64,000 nt of DNA, taken from the NCBI RefSeq assembly GCF_000004195.4, contig NC_030683.2, forward strand, positions 6,603,345-6,667,344. The letters run 5' to 3'. The translations under genes were made by a program, and so were the position numbers. This stretch comes from Xenopus tropicalis (lineage: Eukaryota > Chordata > Amphibia > Anura > Pipidae). Below the pieces are notes generated by a model. That model saw only the letters and a program-made list of their open reading frames with translations. It did not search any database and was not told the origin of the DNA. Of this stretch, positions 34,202 to 46,135 are shown in pieces. Positions within the stretch are counted from its first letter, which is position 1; every line of letters begins with the position of its first letter.

Positions 34202-34209
34202 GGCACAGT

Positions 34210-34790
34210 TGTGTGGGAGAGTGGAAACTAATTTGAAGTAGAAATGAGATTTGCTCCCAGTAGGAAAGGTTTGGTGGGGGCTAAATGCGTTGCAGGGAAC
34301 TTCCTCATAAATTTGAAAAAAATCATTCCCTATATGCCAACTCCAGATGAGGACTCGTGGCTAAAGACTTCCCCTATTTTGCCTAACCAACACTTGTTAA
34401 CAAGACTCTGAGATAAGGTTCCCAGGAAGAGAGTTATTTCGTGAGTATTGTGGCAGCGTGAACAATAGCAACCAAACCGACACTGCAGTGAGTTTTAACA
34501 CTTTGTTGCCGAGGGCTTCATGTGTTGAATGCCGGGCCGTATTTTTGACTCCAGTTCGGGGTGTTGTCCCCGTCCGTCTCTCTCAATCACTGTCCTGCGC
34601 ATCTACTGAGATGCATTGTGCACAAATACAAATGAAATGGTCCCTTCTCATACTAATATTCTTGACAATCAGCTGCATTCGTATGGCTACCACATCCCTC
34701 TAGGTGCAAATTCTGCATTTTACTGGATATTGTAGTCAGGCCTGCATGTAGCTCTCTCCTCCTCTTTCTTATCCCCAGTTCACCTATTTG
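34210..34790 (-). other. Lectin B upstream flank with empty hAT site
   Basis: Inverted counterpart of 5535-6081. At about 34765-34785 the gene-direction sequence AAGAAAGAGGAGGAGAGAGC occupies the place where lectin A has AAGGAGAA-hAT-AAGGAGAA, with no insertion. It is the empty allele-like state. Confidence 0.75.
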
Positions 34791-34794
34791 GGGG

Positions 34795-34915
34795 TGCAGA
34801 AAGGTTTGTAACTTAAGTGGGGGTACCCAAGGCTTCTGTACTTAATGTAGGGTGCACACATCCTTGTAGGGGTGCACAAGGCTCTGTTTAATATGAGGTG
34901 CCCAAGCCTTGTAAC
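34795..34915 (-). repeat. ~32-bp minisatellite, inverted copy
   Basis: Reverse-complement, shorter and degraded copy of the array at 1-176 (TCTGTACTTAATGTAGGGTG, GGTGCACAAGGCTCTG). It marks the far visible end of the A/B inverted duplication. Confidence 0.75.
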
Positions 34916-35589
34916 TTGGCGTGTTGTTCCCTTATGTCTGTTTTGGAAGATCTCGCCGCTTTGAATGCGAGTAATAATTTATTAACCTCATTTACAGCTG
35001 ACTCTAATCTCTAGCTGCCCTAGCAATTTCAGTGGATGAACAAGCAGGCCTCATCTGCACCTAACAAACTGATCTGGACTGATCTCTATCCACCTAAGTC
35101 CTCCTACCCATTAATCGCTATCGATGGACCCTCATCAACGCCTGTTATTTGGGTGATCTTTAAACTCTCTCTTCCTTCTCTGACCCATATTACACTCTTC
35201 AGAATGATTTTTCTTAGCATATTGCCCAAATCCGCCCTTTCTCCCATACCCGAGTTCCGGCCCTGGACAGTGAACAGCAATGGGGCGAGCACAGACAGGG
35301 CAACTTGGCAGACCAATTTATTCACTTAACTCTTTGTGATTAAACTTGCGACTTGGTTAGCGCTATTGTTCTCTGATGCTGGAGTAATTGCAAGGAGATT
35401 TCATACGTGAAGTGCGTTATAATAGAGAAATATTGTGCCATAAGGAAGCCTCCATAGGGAAGATAAAGGTGGCAAATGTCCTTGGATTGAATAAGAGAGC
35501 GGAGTGGGGATGTGAAGAAGTATATAAGGGGGAACATTGATCATAGAATTGGCATATAATGGTGTCTGTAAAATGTTCATTTATGTCCT
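34916..35589. other. Unassigned segment
   Basis: Contains overlapping open frames of 97 (+) and 73 (-) codons at 35036-35329 without a domain I recognise. It may be a decayed retroelement fragment. Nothing else is seen. Confidence 0.25.
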
Positions 35590-38270
35590 GTGTAGTGTTT
35601 GCATTGCATTGTTCAGCTAGGTTCCATATCTCATCACAAGCTAGGTTCTATTGCACTATCTATGGTTGCACATCTCACACCATCTAGGTTCCTATCTGCA
35701 CATCTAGGGTTCATATCTTCACATACATCGCAATAGGTGATCTCCAATAGGTTCTCGTCACATCTAGGTTGCTTTCGAAGCTATCTGACATCATTAAGGT
35801 TCCTATTCAAGTAGTTCTTCGCACAATAGTATTGCATGTCATATCTGCACAGCTAGGTCCATCATCTAGACATCTAGGTTTTCGCACTAGTCTCGCACTC
35901 CCACTAGGTTCATATCTCGACAGTCTCTACTAACAGGTATGCTAGGTTCATATCTCGCACAAACTCTAGGTTCCATATCTCGCACAGGCTAGGTTTCCAT
36001 ATCTCGCACATCTAGGTTTCCATATCTCGCACAGCCTAGTTGCACATCTCACCCATCTAGTTCCATACGCACAGTAGGTTTCCTATCTCGCACACTAGTT
36101 CCATATCTCGCACAGCTAGGTTCCATAATCTCGCACATTCTAGGTTCCATATCCGCACAAGCTAGGTTCCATATCTCGCACCTAGGTTCCGTATCTCGCC
36201 ATTCTAGGTTCCATATCTCGCAAACAGCTAGGTTTCCATATTCTCGCACATCTAGTCCATATCTCGCACATCTAGGTTCCAGTATCCTCGCACGCTAGGT
36301 TCCAATAATCTCGCACATCTAGGTTCCATATCTCGCACAGCTAGGTTGCACAATCTTCATCACATCTAGGTTCCATATCTCGCCACAGCTAGTTCCATAT
36401 CTCGCCCATTCTAGGTTCCATATCTCGCACATCTAGGTTCCATTCTCGGCACAGCTAGGTTCCAATATCTCGCACAATCTAGTGGTCCATATCTGCTCGC
36501 ACAGCTAAGGTTCCATATCTCGCCATTCTTAGGTTTCCATATTCTCGCACATCTAAGGTTTCAATATCTCAGCACATTAGGTTCCTATATCTCGCATCCT
36601 CTAGGTTCCATCATCTCGCACTCTAGGTTCCATATCTCGCACATCTAGGTTCCCATATCTCGCACAGCTTCAGGTTGCACATGTCCACACATCATGGTTC
36701 CATATCTCCGCACAGCTATGGTTCATATCTCGCACATCTAGGTTCCATATTCTCGCAACAGCTAGGTTCCCATATCTCCGCAAACATCTAGGTTCCATAT
36801 CTCTGACATCTAGTTCCATATCTCGGCACATTAGGTTCCATATCTTCGCACAGCTAGGTCATATCTCGCACATCTAGGTTCCATATCTCGCACAGCTAGT
36901 TCCAGTATCTCGCAACATCTAGTTCCATATCTCGCACATGACGGTTCCATACTCTCGCCCATCTAGTTCCATATCTCGCACAGCCTAGGTTACATAATCT
37001 CGCACATCTAGTTCATATCTCTGCAACATCTAGTTCATAATCTCGCACATGCTAGGTTCCCATATCTCGCACATCTAGGTTCCATATCTCGCACATCTAG
37101 GTTCCAATCTCGCACATTTTATAGGTCATATCTCGCAACAGCTTAGGTTGCACATTCTCACACATCTAGGTTCCATAATTCGCACAGCTAGGTCATATCT
37201 CGCACTCTAGGTTCCATATCTCGCACAGCTGGTTCCATATCTCGCACATCTACGGTAATAGCAACATCTAGGTTTCCAATCTTGCACATCTAAGGTTCCA
37301 TATCTCGCAACAGCTAGGTTCCATATCTCGCTCGCACATCTAGGTTCATATCTCGCTACAGCTAGTTCCATATCTTCGCACATCTAGGTTCCATATCTCG
37401 CACAGGCTAGGTTCATATCTCCACATCTAGGTTTCCATACTCGCACATCTAGGTTCCATATCTCGCACAGCTCTAGGTTCATATCTCGCACATCTAGGTT
37501 CCATAGTCTCGCACAGCTAGGTTCCATTCGCTCGCACATCTATCAAGGTTTCCCATACATCTCGCACATAGCCCCCTAAGGTTCCATGATTCGTTCGCAC
37601 AGCTAGGTTCCAGTATCTCGCACATCTAGTTCTCATATCTCGCACACTAGGCTCTCCATCTCTTTCGCACAGCTAGGTCATATCTCGCACATCTAGGTTC
37701 CATATCTCGCACAGCTAGATTGATATCTCGGCACATTTCTAGGTTCCTATCTCGCTACAGCCTAGGTTCCATATTCTGCTACATTCTAGTCCATATCTCG
37801 CACAGCGTCTAGGTTGCAAAACATCTGCACAGCTAGGTCCAAATCCTCACACATCTAGGTCCATATCTCGCACAGCTAGGTTGCATCATCTCTGACAGCA
37901 TAGTATATCTCACAGCAGGTTGCACATCTCGCACAGCTAGGTCCATATCTCGCACAGCTATGGTCCATATTCTGCACAGCTAAATGTTGCATATTCGACA
38001 GCCAGTTCCATATCTCACACATCTAGGTTCCATATCTCGCAACAGCTAGGTTCCATATCTCGCACAGCTAGGTTCAATCTCGACAGCTAGGTTCCATCAT
38101 CTCACACATCTAGGTTCATATCTCGCCAGTCTAGGTTTTGCCATCTCGCACAGGCTATGTTCCATATCTCGCACAGCTAGTTCCATATCTCCGCACAGCT
38201 AGGTTTCCATATCTCCACAGCTCGGTTTCCATATCTCGCGCCCGCTTAGTTTCCATATCTCGCACTTGCA
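35590..38270 (+). repeat. 22-bp array, about 120 units, very noisy
   Basis: Unit CTAGGTTCCATATCTCGCAC plus AT or AG (22 bp). Units alternate between ACATCTAGG and ACAGCTAGG. Nearly every unit carries insertions or deletions, including whole stray words, so no long clean stretch exists. Some of this is likely sequencing noise. Confidence 0.92.
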
Positions 38271-38521
38271 CCCACCTCTTGCAGACAAATAACAAAACTG
38301 CTCAGAAACAAGATGTTCCGAAGTGAGCCATAGAACCAACCCTAATACTAAGAAGAGGGGGCTATATCACCAATACTTATGCAGATGTTTCTTTATCTCC
38401 TATCTAAGCTGACAAGCAGCTTTCTGCAAGTAAGACACCCAACCTTCCGTCTTTTCCTGAGCTGAGTTTTGCTAACTGACCTGTTTCGTGTCAGTGTGAG
38501 TTCTTCAGATCTGGCCGGTCC

Positions 38522-38862
38522 CTTTAAGCCGGCCATACCAAAGGTTACACCAATGAGATATTGTAGGGAACCCCGTTTCGTACGATATTCGCTGCGTGAT
38601 GGCAAGTTGGCGAGGCGACCGATATCACACGAGGCCTGCTGATATGTTGAGCTCGCCGTTGGGCGGTTAAAGATTTTGATCGGGCCCTAGAAGGCCCTGA
38701 GCAAATCTGGCCGTGGCTGAATTTGCAGAAGGAGGTAGAAATCCTATTGTTTGTACTCCTATCTGCCGTTTCCAGTCCTGAACGTAGTGGCTGGATTGTA
38801 CGATCTTTCGTGCGACCATTGGATTGAAAATCAACCAACGTGTGTGGCCACTTTACCCATTA
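38522..38862. mobile_element. Probable MITE with GGCCATAC-type ends
   Basis: Starts TTTAAGCCGGCCATACC and ends GTGTGTGGCCACTTTA, approximate inverted ends of the same style as 42584-42940. The family is not identified. Confidence 0.5.
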
Positions 38863-39714
38863 TCTCATTTGGACGGGAATAGATATCCTTCGGACCTATG
38901 ATTAGTTCCTTAACAGGATATATCTGACAGTCTCTGCACGTGGTCCCATAGGCGTACCCTAGTTCCTATTGCCCCCATATGGAAGAATACTAGTTGGCCA
39001 GCTTACTAGGAAAGCTCCAGTAAAACAGGTACCAGGTGCAGGCTTGTACTGCCATGTCCTATTTCTGCCATTGGTCACTTTATATGGATCAAGGGGCAGT
39101 TTAAACAATGCAACGTTTTTAATAGAACTGCTGGTAAGGGTAATGTATGCATTTTTTATGTATTTTTTTTTATTAAATAAAGATTTTTTAACCCCCAAAC
39201 CAAACAGGTTCTGTCGGCTCTTATCCTCAGTACATGGATGGGGCAATGAGGTGTTTATTGGACATCTGGGCGGCCATATTGGGCCATATCTGACTGTCAG
39301 CAAGGTGACTGTATAACAGCCATGTTGGCTCATATAAGGGCCCCTAGAGAGAAACGCCAGTTACCAACCAAACACAAGCTGGGTATAAAGCTGCTATAGG
39401 CTGGGTGGTGCCACACAGGCTGTACCAGCATCCCAAGCCCCGCCCTGTCCCTCCTCCAATTGCAGGATAATGGTGATTCCTCTGAACGCTCCAATATGGC
39501 CGTTACATGCAGGAGACCCCCTTCACCGGTATGTGAGCTGCAGCGTCATTACAAGGAACGGCAAAATAGGGGGAGATAAACTCAGATGCCTCTAATGAAT
39601 AAATCCCCCATGAGTCAATAGGGCCATTGATTAAAGGGGATATAAACACTCCAACATGTAAAATTATCAGCAACACGTTAGATACATCATCCTAATAGAT
39701 TTAATTAAAGGGGT
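38863..39714. other. Intergenic, nothing recognised
   Basis: Open frames at 38959-39333 on both strands show no domain. ATATTGGGCCATATCTGACT and nearby words suggest decayed repeats, but no boundary can be drawn. Confidence 0.3.
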
Positions 39715-40143
39715 TATTCACCTTTGAGTCAACTTTTGGTATGATGTAAAGAGTAATATTCTGAGATAATTTGCAATTGGTCTTTATTTGTGTCTTTTTT
39801 TTTTCATTATTTCACGTTTTGTTTAGGAACTCTCCAGTTTGATATTTCAGAAGTTATCTGGTTGTTAGGGTTTAAATTACCATAGCAACCAGGGATTAGT
39901 TTGAATGGGGGACTGGTATTTGAATTAAAGAGGGACTGAGTAGGAAAATAACTAATAAATTGTAACATTAGCAATAAAATTGTAGCCTCATAGAGCAACC
40001 GATGTATGACTGCTGGGGCCATTTGAAAGCTGGAAAGAGTCAGAAGAAGTAAATTAAGCAACTATATATAATAAATAACAAAGACCAATCGAATAGCTGC
40101 TTAGAATTGGGTAGCTTAGAATGGGCCATTCTATAACATAATT
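39715..40143 (-). mobile_element. TTAA-type MITE, abutting the next MITE
   Basis: Begins TTAAAGGGGTTATTCACCTT; the interior contains TTTGCAATTGGTCTTTATTT, TCTCCAGTTTGATATTTCAG and CTATTTGAAAGC-like words shared in inverse orientation with 28283-28732 and 47160-47600. It ends near GGGCCATTCTATAACATAAT, directly followed by the TTAA of the element at 40144. Confidence 0.6.
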
Positions 40144-41346
40144 ATTAAAGGGACACTGCCATGATATTTATGGGGCACTTTTTATTCTTAAATGACACTG
40201 TTACACAGCAAATAATTCCCTCTGCCATTTAACCTTTTATTCTTGTACCAACAAATGTATTTGTAGCTGTAATATTGGTGTGTAGGCGCCATCTCAGTGC
40301 ATTGTGCCTGAGTCTGAAGCTTTCAGCCAGCGCACACATTGAACTGCTTCAGCTAACCTACTGTTTCTCCTACTCCCATGTAACTGGGGAGTCCCAAAGC
40401 CGGACTTGGATTTTCTTACTATTGAGTGCTATTCTGATACCTACTGGAGCTGCTATCTTGCTCCCTTCCCATTGTTCTGCTTATCGGCTGCTGGGGGTGA
40501 GGGGGGGATATCGCTCCAACTTGCAGCGCAGCAGTAAAGTGTGCCTGGTCTGAGCTTTCAGCCAGCGCTACACATTAGAACTGCTTTCAGCTAACCATTG
40601 TTTCTCCTACTCCCATGTAACTGGAGGAGTCCCAAGCCGGACTTGATTTCTACTATTTGAGTGCTATTCTGATACCTACTGGAGCCTGCTATCTTGCTCC
40701 CTTCCCATTGTTCTTTATCGGCTGCTGGGGTGAGGGGGGGGGGGATATCACTCCAAACTTGCAGCGCAGCAGTAAAGTGCCTGAGTCTGAGCTTTCAGCC
40801 AGCGCTACACATTAGAACTGCTTTCAGCTAACCTATTGTTTCTCCTACTCCCATGTAACTGGAGAGTCCCAAGCGCGGACTTGATTTCTTACTATTGAGT
40901 GCTATTTTACCTACTGGGAGCTGCTATCTTGCTCCCTTTCCCATTTTCTGCTGATCGGCTGCTGGGTGAGGGGGAGGGGATATCACTCCAACTTGCAGCG
41001 CAGCAGTAAAGTGTGCCTGAGTCTGAGCTTTCAGCCAGCGCTACACATTAGAACTGCTTTCAGCTAACCTATTGTTTCTCCTACTCCCATGTAACTGGAG
41101 GAGTCCCAAGCCGGACTTGGATTTCTTACTATGAGTGCTATTCTGATACCTACTGGGAGCTGCTATCTTGCTCCTTCCCATGTTCTGCTGTCGGCGGCTG
41201 GGGGGTGAGGAGGGGGGGATATCACTCAACTTGCAGCGCAGCATAAAGTGTGCCTGAGTCTGAGCTTTCAGCCAGCTACACATTTAGATGCTTTCAGCTA
41301 ACCTATTGTTTCTCCTACTCCCATGTAACTGGAGGAGTCTCAAGCC
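40144..41346 (+). mobile_element. TTAA-type MITE with ~5x internal 240-bp expansion
   Basis: Starts TTAAAGGGACACTGCCATGA. The ~240-bp internal segment (ending GCGCAGCAGTAAAGTGTGCC) is repeated about five times with scattered single-base indels. It stops inside a copy at GACTTGGATTTCTTC, where the 29-bp minisatellite begins. It is the same family as the elements inside lectin A and B intron 2. Confidence 0.75.
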
Positions 41347-41364
41347 AGACTTGGATTTCTTCTT

Positions 41365-41636
41365 GGATCCCTGAGGAGGTGAATATGGGAATAGAGATCC
41401 CTGAGGGGTGAATATGGCAATAGAGATCCCTGAGGGGTGAATATGGCAATAGAGATCCCTGAGGGGTGGAATATGGGAATAGAGATCCCTGAGGGGGTGA
41501 ATATGGGAATAGAGATCCCTGAGGGGTGAATAGGGAATAGGATCCTGAGGGTGATATGGATAGAGATCCCTGAGGGGTGAATATGGGAATAGAGATCCCT
41601 GAGGGGTGAATATGGGAATAGAGATCCCTGAGGTAC
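41365..41636 (+). repeat. 29-bp minisatellite
   Basis: About nine units of GATCCCTGAGGGGTGAATAT plus GGCAATAGA or GGGAATAGA; one unit is corrupted near 41530-41555. Confidence 0.9.
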
Positions 41637-42214
41637 AGTAGGTAGGTAAGTTTCTATTTTTTATCTCCTCTTACTTAATCAAGCCATACTCATTTAAAGG
41701 GGAACTCTATCCCCCAATATTTTGCAGACACATAAATTGGATTACAAAATGCACACTCGTTTCGTTGCCAAAATCTCCTCCATGTGTCTTCATCCAGTCC
41801 GACGCAGTGACTCCGGGAGAAGGCAAAGGAGAGCATGGATGCCAGTGGATTGGCTCAGTCAGCCCTGTGTGGCATTAGCCTTATTGTTTCCTTGTGCTAC
41901 AGCTTTGTGCCTGGGACATTTAGGGTACACTCACTGCCTGCTCCCCTGTTATCAGTATAGGAAGTCTGTTCTGCCAGCAGTGGTTACACCCTTTGTGGCT
42001 TTTAACAGACCGTGATGCCTGTGTGTACCCTAACTGCCACCCAGAGCAGACGTTGCATAAGAGATTATTTATCTCTGCCCCCAGCTCCGGGTGGTGAGTT
42101 TGCAGATTCTGTCACTACTAAAAAAGTTCCTCACACGACTACTCAGCCTCTTCTTGTTGTTGGGCATGTCATGTGATCCCCCCAATATGGGGGTTTCCAT
42201 TAGTCCCCCTCAGC
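41637..42214. other. Intergenic, nothing recognised
   Basis: A 97-codon open frame at 41722-42015 has no recognisable domain. It could contain decayed repeat; no feature can be supported. Confidence 0.3.
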
Positions 42215-42583
42215 TTAAAGAGATATTGACACCAGAAATGAAACCTTTTTTACATCTGTCATAACATTGTCTTTGCATGCTATTTATAATTTTGCCATAA
42301 AAGTACTTGTCCAAGCTTTTACATTCCCTATCTGATCCCCCATGTTTCTCTATGAGGGGGCGGCCATATTTGTGCAGCAGGAGGCCGTTAGCATTAGAAG
42401 CTGTAACTGACAGGCTGAGAAGGGACAGTCAGGTTGGCAAAACAGTCAGGTTTTGGGATTTCAAGTAACAATTACATACAAAAGCAGCCATATCAGTAAA
42501 AAATGATCAACATGACCTATAGGCAACTTTTTATGTAGATTCATATTTGAAAAAGTTGTTTTTTCGTGTCAGTATCACTTTAA
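42215..42583. mobile_element. TTAA-flanked MITE
   Basis: Ends are TTAAAGAGATATTGACACCA and TCGTGTCAGTATCACTTTAA, inverted with TTAA at both edges. 369 bp, no coding capacity. Confidence 0.75.
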
Positions 42584-42940
42584 GGTGGCCATACATGGTG
42601 CGATCTGATCTTTTGGCGAGATCAACAAACGAGTTGATTGTCTCCCATATGCCCAACGTTGGGCGTTATCAGACTGATTTGATCATTTGGCCCTAGGGCC
42701 ACACGGTAAAATTAAAACAGTGGGTATATGGGCTGTAGGACCGCATCAACGAGCCAATGCTGTCCCTGATCCAATGGGCAAATCAAATTTGCCCCATTGC
42801 GATTTGACCAATTTTAGGCAATATATAGGCCGGGGAGGCCCATTGAGAGTGCCCATACACGGGCAGATAAGCTGCTGAATTGGTTTGAAAGACCTGAATC
42901 AGCAGCTGATATCTGCCCTTGTATGGCCGCCTTTAGGCAC
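42584..42940. mobile_element. Probable MITE with GGTGGCCATAC ends
   Basis: Starts GGTGGCCATACATGGTGCG directly after the previous element and ends TTGTATGGCCGCCTTTAGG. Inside are ACGTTGGGCG and GATCTGATC words, usual in this class of Xenopus repeat. The superfamily is not determined. Confidence 0.55.
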
Positions 42941-43046
42941 TTGGCTTCAGATAAAGATTTGTCATTGGTACGCATTATCTGGAGCCAAACCTACTACTAC
43001 TATGCCTTGATAGTGTCCCCACCTTGGTGTGTCCCACTACCCCCCG

Positions 43047-43157
43047 TTACTAGGGCTGCCACCTAGAAAAAATACTGGCATGCTTATATTTTTATATTTC
43101 TTCTCAATTAAAAACAATGGCCCCAAGCATGATTTTACCAGCCAGGTGGCAACCCTA
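43047..43157. mobile_element. Short inverted-repeat element
   Basis: AGGGCTGCCACCTAGAAAAA and the complementary end CCAGGTGGCAACCCT enclose about 110 bp, including TTTTATATTTCTTCTCAATT. No clear target duplication. Confidence 0.6.
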
Positions 43158-43604
43158 CCTGACAATTATAATACAATGGGCTCACATTTGCTGCTTAGAG
43201 GAAGCGCCATATATGTCTGTAATCCCTCTCTGCCTACATCAGCCCCCTCCCTGCTCTACACAGCCAATCATTCTCTCACAGCACCCATCAAACTGTTTCC
43301 AATCATCACTAGCCATAGGTCGGGCTAAACCAATGGCAGCCTTTAGAGGGCGACATGTGCTTATTTTTAGCCAATCACATCGAAACACATCCCAGGAATA
43401 ATTGTGTATGTAACTGATTGGCAGTGAGGGGAAGTTGTGCGTGGAAAGTCAGGCTATTTATACTTTTATGTGTTACAGGAACAAGAGAGGAAGTTCACCA
43501 AAATTGTGTGGGGTTTGCTGCAAATTAGGCGCAATTGTGCTGAATATTTTTGTCTGTCTTTCATGGTGTTTGCTGTGCGAGTGACACGTGTGGGCTATTT
43601 TCAA
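43158..43604. other. Intergenic, nothing recognised
   Basis: Open frames of 93-99 codons are present without recognisable domains. The 34-bp array starts at its end. Confidence 0.3.
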
Positions 43605-44375
43605 CTGCAACGACTGATACAGGGTGCAGGGGGATTGGTTACAGCGACTGATACAGGGTGCAGGGGGATTGGTTGCAGCGACGATACAGGGTGCAGGGGG
43701 GTTGGTTACAGCGACTGATACAGGGTGCAGGGGGTTGGTTACAGCGACTGATACAGGGTGCAGGGGGTTGGTTACAGTGACTGAATACAGGGTGCAGGGG
43801 GTGGTTACAGCGACTGATAGGGGGATGTGCGACTGGGGTGCAGGGGGTTGGTTTACAGCGACTGATACAGGTGCAGGGGGATTGGTTACAGTGTACGAAC
43901 AGGGTGCAGGGGGGATTGGTTACAGCGACTGTACAGGGCAGGGGATTGGTACCGATGATACAGGGTGCAGGGGGGTTGGTTACAGTGACTGATACAGGGT
44001 GCAGGGGGATTGGTTACAGCGACTGATACAGGGTGCAGGGGGGTTGGTTACAGTGACTGATACAGGGTGCAGGGGGTTGGTTAAGCGACTGATACAGGGT
44101 GCAGGGGGATTGGTTACAGCGACTGATACAGGGTGCAGGGGGATTGGTTACAGCGACTGATACAGGGTGCAGGGATTGGTTGCAGCGACTGATACAGGTT
44201 GCGGGGGATTGGTGCAGCGACTGATTACAGGGCAGGGGATTGGTTACAGCGGACTGATACAGGTGCAGGGGGATGGGTTACAGCGACTGATACAGGGTGC
44301 AGGGGGATTGGTTGCAGCGACTGATACAGGGTGCAGGGGGATTGCCTGCAGCGACTGATACAGGGTGCAGGGGGG
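43605..44375 (+). repeat. 34-bp minisatellite
   Basis: About 22 units of GATTGGTTACAGCGACTGAT plus ACAGGGTGCAGGGG. Some units lose several bases (around 43810-43960 and 44210-44270). Confidence 0.93.
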
Positions 44376-44851
44376 TTGCGCCAGTGTTTCCCTGTGTCAG
44401 TAGATGCAGCAGCACTCGATTTAGAATGGAAGGCAGGAAGGGTTGAGTGCAACTATAGGGAACTACGAGGAGCACATTTTGATGCAAATGCCTTTAATTA
44501 AAGTTGTTTTACGAGCAACTGACTGCAGGGACCACAACTGCACTTGCAAATGCACCCTATAATGTCTGACAAAGGTGGATGGAGCATGTCGGAGGGAAAA
44601 GGAAGTGCTAGAGCTGAAGTACAGTATGAGTGCTAAGGGACAAGGAAGCATGCAAAATATGAGATAGGAGGTGTGGCTTGGGGAATAGAGGGGGAAGCTG
44701 TGTGCCAATGAATGTCTGACACGGACGAGGATGCAGAACTTGCTGCAATACCTGCCAATAGACTTTCAATTAAAGTAGGTATTTAAACTGCAAACATGCA
44801 ATATTGTGCTTGGTACTGCGGGAGAGTTGGCCAGAGAGCAGCAGGGAAGGC

Positions 44852-45068
44852 ATGGGGCATAACGTGTGCAACGGGCAAGGTACCCAGCTTGGGGAGCAGA
44901 CAGACCTAGGAGCAGATGTGGAAGGGTCCCCTGGCTGCTCCCTCCTCTGGGTTAGTGGCCCAACGACCAATGAGCCATCTGAGAAGACACTAGAGATGTG
45001 TGAGTTTGGGAAAGACCACTCTATTATCTGCCGTCGGCTTGATGAGCGACCGAGGGAAGAACATACAG
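44852..45068 (+). CDS. Lectin C exon 1 candidate: start and cytoplasmic tail
   Basis: This is a tentative assignment. An open frame from the ATG at 44852 (MGHNVCNGQGTQLGEQ) runs to a usable donor CATACAG|GTGGGA in phase 1, exactly the phase needed by the transmembrane exon at 47690. At 217 nt it is close to the 202-nt first exon of lectin A. Its end, HSIICRRLDERPREEH, has the same basic and acidic character as A's SPIVKLSAERRDRS. There is no 102-bp repeat here. No TATA box was identified. Alternative: the true first exon lies elsewhere between 44400 and 47600, for example around the ATG at 44712 (MSDTDEDAEL). Confidence 0.4.
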
Positions 45069-45281
45069 GTGGGAACGTCCGCGCTTTACAGCAGATTCTG
45101 TCAGTGTTTAAATCTGAAGGGTTTTGGGGTTTGGAAAATGCGAGCGTTTAAAATCAGAATCATGCAATGCTTGTGTTGGGGTACCTGGTATCAACTCGCT
45201 GAGTCCAGTTGCTCTGGATTTATACATGGAACACCATGACCAGGATGAATGAAGATCTTCATAGTCACTCGTGTTGGGAAT

Positions 45282-46135
45282 TTAAGGGAGAACTATACCC
45301 CCGGGCACTAAAAGCCCCCTTAACTATGACTGCCTAGACCCCCCCCCACCTCTCCCTTATTGCATAGTTTTGAAGTTTAACCCCTGTCCCTAATGCTAAC
45401 TGCTACCTAAAAATGCAGAGAAGCGCAGCCGCGTACCTCGCCGACGTCATCTTTCCGACTGAAGACACCGGGTCTCACCGCCGACACCTAACCTGCTGCG
45501 TATGATTGGCTGAAGCGGATTTCCTGTCGGCGGTGAGACCCGGTGTCTTCAGTCGGAAAGATGACGTCGGCGAGGTACGCGGCTGCGCTTCTCTGCATTT
45601 TTAGGTAGCAGTTAGCATTAGGGACAGGGGTTAAACTTCAAAACTATGCAATAAGGGAGAGGTGGGGGGGGGTCTAGGCAGTCATAGTTAAGGCTGATGC
45701 CAGACAAGGCGTTTTTACGCTGCGTATTTTCTAATTCTCTCAGCGGCTGAAAAACGGCCGATATCATCATCCATAGAAATTACTTAAACAGTCTCCATGG
45801 AAAACACACAATGCGTAAATATGCTAGAAAACGCGTTACCACGGACTTTCCTTGCCAAAATATGCCGTTATTTGCACAGCAAGCTATTCCTATGTATACA
45901 CAAAGGCAGCTGCCAGACCTAGCGGAAATACTCAGCGTTTTTACTATTTCGCACTATTAGCACCATGGGAAACGGTATTTGCTACGTCACCAGTACTAGG
46001 CTGAAAAACGCTATAGTCAGGGGCTGTGTGGCTTGTGCGGCGTTTTTAGGCGGAGAAAATACGCAGCTTAAAAACGCCACGTGTGGCATCAGCCTTAGGG
46101 GGCTTTTAGCACCTGGGGGTATAGTTCTCCTTTAA
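45282..46135. mobile_element. TTAA-flanked palindromic MITE with a nested MITE
   Basis: Left end TTAAGGGAGAACTATACCCC, right end GGGGTATAGTTCTCCTTTAA, TTAA at both edges. The arms are nearly perfect complements (for example GACGTCATCTTTCCGACTGA on the left and its complement on the right), forming a stem of about 190 bp around a CTAACCTGCTGCGTATGATT loop. The right arm is split by the element at 45691-46094. Confidence 0.85.
45691..46094. mobile_element. MITE nested in the palindrome
   Basis: Ends AGGCTGATGCCAGACAAGGC and CCACGTGTGGCATCAGCC are inverted. The split right arm of the host palindrome (TAGTTA and TTAGGGGGC) is restored when this segment is removed, proving insertion. TTA occurs on both sides, as in Harbinger-type elements, but a one-base ambiguity remains. 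The interior is rich in AAAACGC words. Confidence 0.75.

Noticed and set aside
37000..38270. A possible functional reason for the alternation of ACATCTAGG and ACAGCTAGG units
   Set aside because: Indels are too dense to trust the order of unit types; the pattern cannot be separated from read error.
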